This document shows, piece after piece, positions 7,701 to 9,915 of a stretch of 9,915 nt of DNA (position 1 is its first letter; every line of letters begins with the position of its first letter). Source of the stretch: Candidatus Bathyarchaeota archaeon (GTDB lineage Archaea > Thermoproteota > Bathyarchaeia > Bathyarchaeales > Bathyarchaeaceae); the NCBI GenBank assembly GCA_026967815.1, contig JAPUUO010000046.1, positions 1 through 9,915 of the forward strand, written 5' to 3'. The position numbers and the translations under genes are program-made. Under the pieces are notes generated by a model. That model was not told the origin of the DNA and did not search any database. It saw only the letters and a program-made list of their open reading frames with translations.

Positions 7701-8538
7701 ACGAAGAATTCCTTCCACGCCGATTATGTCGATTTACCTCGACAAGAAGCATCGTGCAAGCAAAAGAAAAGCAACTGAAATAGCGCAGCAAATTATTTGC
7801 ACAACTCTGGAAGACATCACTGAAGCCATGTATGTCGACCCAGAACTTGGCGAAGTTGTGATTCACCTCGATCCAACTATGATGAAAGATCGTGGAGTAA
7901 CGCCCGAACATCTGGAAGAAGTTTTGCAGCTGCCCAATTGCACACTGCGAGTAGAAGAAAACGAGCTTTATTTAAAGCCAGAGAAGATTACTCCCAAGAA
8001 ACTGCTTGGCAAAGTGTCGAGTCAGCATATTAAGGGTGTTCCAAACATTCGGCGCGTTTTGTTAACCGAAGAAAAAGGAGAATGGGTCATAAGAACAGAT
8101 GGTTCCAATTTACCCGGTGTTCTTGATATTTTAGGTGTAGGTCCAACTAGAACACTAGCTAACAACATTCATGAAATTGCTGCAACATTGGGAATTGAAG
8201 CTGCTAGAAACGTTATAATAAAAGAGGCTGTTGGTGTTCTTGAAGAGCAAGGCTTAGACGTGGACGTTCGCCATGTAATGTTGGTGTCAGACATCATGAC
8301 TGCAACAGGTGAAGTGCGCCAGATAGGTAGACATGGAGTCAGCGGCAAGAAAGCCAGCATTTTGGCCAGAGCAGCCTTTGAAATTACTGTTCCAAACATC
8401 GTTGCCGCATCCATCAAAGGCGAAAGCGATCCGTTAAAGGGTGTGACAGAAAACGTAATCGTGGGGCAGTCAATACCAATCGGCACTGGTCTTGTAGATC
8501 TTTATATGTCAACGCCTCATCGGGTGAAAAACAAGTGA
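4723..8538 (+). CDS. rpoA: DNA-directed RNA polymerase subunit A, A' and A'' fused
   Basis: Largest RNA polymerase subunit, carrying the catalytic magnesium site. At 1271 residues it equals A' plus A'' of archaea with split genes (about 880 plus 395) and reads through without a stop. Seen in order: an N-terminal zinc site C64-x2-C67-x6-C74-x2-H77; two further CxxC pairs at C104/C107 and C151/C154; the metal-binding NADFDGDEM with D461, D463 and D465; a four-cysteine cluster C574, C577, C580 and C585; the bridge-helix region with FFFHSMGGREGLVDTAV at about 794-832; the junction between the A' and A'' parts at about 860-900; the trigger-loop region from GIVAAQSMGEPGTQMTLRTF (951-970); and the typical ending GVTENVIVGQSIPIGTG. 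A fused RpoA is reported for Thaumarchaeota and some related TACK lineages and is the eukaryotic state. Only 1 nt separates it from rpoB, and its stop overlaps the next start. Confidence 0.98.
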   Translation: MATLEESVHKVVDQLSFGIISPRDIRRLSVAEIQTADTYDEDGAPITSGLMDGRLGTLEPRQRCKTCGNTAIRCPGHFGHIEFAVPIVHVVFTKVIYNLLTAICRNCGRILLPETRTEEIRSRIERSRELLGTVSSDLYKEILRDARNKECPHCGAPQFKVEFTKPTTFHEISEEGAQRLTPSMIRERLERILDEDLEILGFTPESARPEWMVLQVLPVPPVYVRPSITLESGIRSEDDLTHKLVDIIRINQRLKENMEAGAPTLIIQDLSELLQYHVTTYFNNESSGIPPARHRSGRALKTLSQRLKGKEGRFRSNLSGKRVDFSARTVISPDPNLDINEVGVPLQIAIRLSIPERVTEWNIEELRQLVINGPDNYPGALYVVRPDGKRIRLEFVTDREKIAEALEPGFIVERHLRNGDTAIFNRQPSLHRMSIMAHNVRVLPHKTFRLHLCVCPPYNADFDGDEMNLHVPQSEEARTEARLLMQVQDQILSPRFGGPIIGAKTDFITAAYLLTKKSTLLTRQEVCRLLLSAEYEEALPEPAVKKPEPRWTGKQIFSLFIPNTMNYVLKAATCIACPRCLREECEYDAYVVIKNGTLKLGVIDRNSIGAEQSESLLHRIIKDHGPAAGRRFLNQITKVLTSFMTIRGFTYSFDELELSRPVERKIRKIIEDREKRIRKLIKDFQDGTLQRLPGLTLEESFEIYVMNELAQARDKAGIAAEENFAPDNAGMIMTQTGARGSSLNIGQMTAVVGQQSVRGKRIMRGYLQRALPHFKVKDPAPKARGFVYSSYRTGLDPVEFFFHSMGGREGLVDTAVRTQQSGYMQRRLVNALEHLRVEYDSTVRNSVGDIIQFRYGEDGVDPAKSDHGKAVNVNRIVAQINLMVKKGKPAPKEYIRNRIEEVQGQLTPLLVEELKNELSKSGLTKKGVHQAIESTLENYKRALVEPGEAVGIVAAQSMGEPGTQMTLRTFHYAGVREQNVTLGLPRLIEIVDARRIPSTPIMSIYLDKKHRASKRKATEIAQQIICTTLEDITEAMYVDPELGEVVIHLDPTMMKDRGVTPEHLEEVLQLPNCTLRVEENELYLKPEKITPKKLLGKVSSQHIKGVPNIRRVLLTEEKGEWVIRTDGSNLPGVLDILGVGPTRTLANNIHEIAATLGIEAARNVIIKEAVGVLEEQGLDVDVRHVMLVSDIMTATGEVRQIGRHGVSGKKASILARAAFEITVPNIVAASIKGESDPLKGVTENVIVGQSIPIGTGLVDLYMSTPHRVKNK
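8523..8527 (+). promoter_or_regulatory. Ribosome binding site of rpl30e
   Basis: GGTGA matches part of the archaeal Shine-Dalgarno consensus GGAGGTGAT and lies 7 nt before the GTG at 8535, inside the end of rpoA. It supports the unusual overlapping GTG start. Confidence 0.5.
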
Positions 8539-8852
8539 TAGATATCAATAAGGCCGTTGCCACAACTGTGAAAACAGGCAAAGTATTATTTGGTGCCAAC
8601 AATGCAGTAAAAAGCGTCAAGACTGGAAGAGCAAAACTGATCCTTCTAGCGGCAAACTGCTCAAAACGTATTCGAGCAGATATTGAATATTACAGCAAGA
8701 TTTCAGCCATTCCAGTAGTTATTTATAATGGAACCAGCATAGACTTGGGTGCGGTTTGCGGAAAACTCTTCACGGTTTCAGCATTAACTATACGAGACCC
8801 CGGTGACTCGGACATCTTGAAGCTTACGGAAACAAGAAGAACCATGGCATGA
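8535..8852 (+). CDS. rpl30e: Ribosomal protein L30e (L7Ae/L30e family)
   Basis: A 105-residue protein of the L7Ae/L30e RNA-binding family, a component of the large ribosomal subunit; family members bind kink-turn RNA. Recognisable stretches are GKVLFGANNAVKSVKTGRAK near the N-terminus, the central KLILLAANCSKR strand and turn, IPVVIYNGTSIDLGAVCGK, and a short hydrophobic C-terminal strand (FTVSALTI). The length is typical of archaeal L30e. Translation starts at GTG 8535, overlapping the rpoA TGA stop by four bases (GTGA), which suggests translational coupling. The position between the polymerase genes and nusA is the standard archaeal order and helps separate it from L7Ae itself, which is the main alternative by sequence alone. 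Confidence 0.93.
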   Translation: MIDINKAVATTVKTGKVLFGANNAVKSVKTGRAKLILLAANCSKRIRADIEYYSKISAIPVVIYNGTSIDLGAVCGKLFTVSALTIRDPGDSDILKLTETRRTMA

Positions 8853-8863
8853 ACAAAGGCAAC

Positions 8864-8868
8864 GGAGG
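8864..8868 (+). promoter_or_regulatory. Ribosome binding site of nusA
   Basis: A full GGAGG core lies 6 nt before the nusA ATG at 8875, in the 22-nt gap after rpl30e. It is the clearest Shine-Dalgarno site in the operon and fixes this start. Confidence 0.65.
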
Positions 8869-8874
8869 AAGTCA

Positions 8875-9312
8875 ATGCATAGTGGGATAAGGCTTACAAG
8901 CCGCGAGATGCGATATATTGCGTTGTTTGAAAGTATAACAAGCGCCAATGTCAAAGATTGCATCATCGATGATGAACTTAACCGAATCATCTTTATTGTG
9001 AAAGAAGGCGACATTGGAGCAGCTATAGGCAAAGGTGGAAAAAACATTCACTTGCTTGAAAGGATGACAAGTAAAAAGCATGAGATTATTGAGCATTCTG
9101 AAAAGCCAGTTCAGTTCATCAAAAACGCTTTGAAGCCAGCTCGCGTGAACGAAGTACGCATCACTGAACGTCCGAATGGAAGAACAATTGCCGTGGTGTC
9201 AGTTAACCCGCGAGACAAAGGTGTAGCCATAGGCAAGAATGGAAGAAACGCAGAACGGATACGGCTTTTGGCTAAGAGATACTTCCAAATACAAAGCGTA
9301 AGCATCACATAA
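8875..9312 (+). CDS. nusA: NusA-like transcription factor (two KH domains)
   Basis: A 145-residue archaeal NusA-like protein, expected to bind RNA and assist transcription elongation or termination. It consists almost only of two KH domains: the first with the loop G52-K53-G54-G55 in AAIGKGGKNI, the second with G120-K121-N122-G123 in AIGKNGRNAERI. Unlike bacterial NusA it lacks the N-terminal polymerase-binding domain and the S1 domain, which is normal for archaea. It is the last gene of the operon, 22 nt after rpl30e, with two T tracts behind its stop. In many archaea rps12 and rps7 follow nusA; here they do not, and a convergent recombinase gene begins 33 nt after the stop. The precise role of archaeal NusA is less firmly established than that of its bacterial namesake. 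Confidence 0.94.
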   Translation: MHSGIRLTSREMRYIALFESITSANVKDCIIDDELNRIIFIVKEGDIGAAIGKGGKNIHLLERMTSKKHEIIEHSEKPVQFIKNALKPARVNEVRITERPNGRTIAVVSVNPRDKGVAIGKNGRNAERIRLLAKRYFQIQSVSIT

Positions 9313-9320
9313 TATCAGGG

Positions 9321-9347
9321 TTTTTTCGGTAATACTTACGTTTTTTT
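9321..9347 (+). terminator. T-tract terminator of the RNA polymerase operon
   Basis: Two runs, six T (9321-9326) and seven T (9341-9347), lie just behind the nusA stop. Both are in the sense needed for plus-strand termination, typical of archaeal hairpin-independent terminators. The second run touches the recombinase stop codon on the other strand. Confidence 0.55.
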
Positions 9348-9915
9348 ACTTGCGTTTCCTGTAGATTTTTAGGCCATCTCTCTCTGTCACGTATTCGAAT
9401 CCAGCCTCGATGAGTTCTTTGTCTTCTTTAAGGGTCTTAGCGACTTTAACATGGAAATCGTCGTTTTCAAAGCTGATTAGCTGCGTGTAGATCAGTGTGT
9501 TGTCGATGCTTCGGTGTCCAAGCATTTCCTTTACATGCAAAATGTCCTTGGTTTTGTGGTATTCCATCGTTGCTTTCCAATGGCGCAGAGTATGGAAGTG
9601 GATGTAGTTGATTCTAGGGTTTTGAAGTTTTGAAGCAGTTCTTCCTCTTTGTATTACAAGGGTCTTTGAAGCGTTACGTGCCTTTGTTCTTCCCAGCAGA
9701 TTATTGTTGATTCTAGGCAGGGCGTTAAGCATAGCTGCCAGCTTGTTGGACATTTTGAACATTCTGGGTTTGCCATGTTTTTCTGGGTCGTTGACAGTTA
9801 TGGTGTTGTGTTCTAGGTCGACATCTATCCATTTGAGTCTACATGCTTCACCTATCCGCATCGCAGTTTCTTTGAGTAACTGAAGTATTGTAGATGTTTT
9901 CTTACCTGTTGAAGC
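9346..9915 (-). CDS. Tyrosine recombinase/integrase, catalytic domain (5' partial)
   Basis: This is the C-terminal catalytic part of a XerC/XerD- or phage-type tyrosine recombinase, which cuts and rejoins DNA through a tyrosine. The frame stays open to the window edge (18 codons beyond the ATG at 9861), so that ATG is internal and the DNA-binding N-terminus is missing from the window. Counting from the edge, 189 residues show all signature residues: R20 in ETAMRIGEACRLKW, a likely beta-hairpin lysine K46 in EKHGKPR, H108-x-x-R111 in HTLRH, H134 in MLGHRS and the nucleophile Y143 in IYTQL. The catalytic set therefore looks intact. After it comes a charged tail with EAGFEYV and a final KIYRKRK, a style of ending I associate with archaeal integrases. 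It converges on nusA with a 33-bp gap. It may belong to an integrated element or be a housekeeping Xer; no tRNA or att repeat is visible here. Confidence 0.9.
   Translation of the reverse strand, partial: ASTGKKTSTILQLLKETAMRIGEACRLKWIDVDLEHNTITVNDPEKHGKPRMFKMSNKLAAMLNALPRINNNLLGRTKARNASKTLVIQRGRTASKLQNPRINYIHFHTLRHWKATMEYHKTKDILHVKEMLGHRSIDNTLIYTQLISFENDDFHVKVAKTLKEDKELIEAGFEYVTERDGLKIYRKRK

Noticed and set aside
9386..9406. TTCGAATCC string resembling a tRNA T-loop, as at an integrase attachment site
   Set aside because: It falls in the recombinase frame, where it encodes part of the GFEYV motif, and no acceptor, D or anticodon arms surround it.

Overview
The window reads as a chromosomal segment of an archaeon, probably a TACK-lineage member (Thaumarchaeota, Bathyarchaeia or similar). 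The reasons are an unsplit archaeal/eukaryal-type RpoB, an RpoA in which the A' and A'' parts form one uninterrupted protein, a short two-KH archaeal NusA, and an L30e protein inside the RNA polymerase cluster. Base composition looks moderate by eye (not computed), so nothing suggests a high-GC or extreme AT genome. The exact phylum is an inference.

Layout: (1) 1-1005 (+), the 3' part of a gene for an extracytoplasmic protein anchored by one C-terminal transmembrane helix; its start lies before the window. (2) 1006-1355, a stretch of about 350 bp with no convincing gene. It holds a T-rich terminator, several TATA-like boxes and two perfect inverted repeats, and probably contains the promoter and leader of the next operon. 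(3) 1356-9312 (+), a compact transcription operon: rpoB, rpoA (A'+A'' fused), rpl30e and nusA. Neighbours are 1 nt apart, overlapping by 4 nt, or 22 nt apart, and most have visible Shine-Dalgarno motifs. (4) 9313-9345, a short convergent spacer with two T tracts. (5) 9346-9915 (-), the C-terminal catalytic part of a tyrosine recombinase whose N-terminus is outside the window.

The operon encodes the two largest RNA polymerase subunits, which form the active-site cleft, together with an RNA-binding ribosomal protein and a KH-domain transcription factor, so it links transcription and translation machinery. The usual archaeal neighbours, rpoH upstream of rpoB and rps12/rps7 downstream of nusA, are absent. 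An unrelated surface-protein gene and an integrase gene occupy those positions.

The most notable anomaly is the 5' end of rpoB. The conserved N-terminal protein sequence continues upstream of the first available TTG start, but no ATG, GTG or TTG exists there in frame. An ATG just after a GGAGG motif is in another frame and stops after four codons. I see no clear sign of a wholly new system; the core genes are ordinary, and the interest lies in the rpoB start, the structured leader and the broken gene order at both ends.
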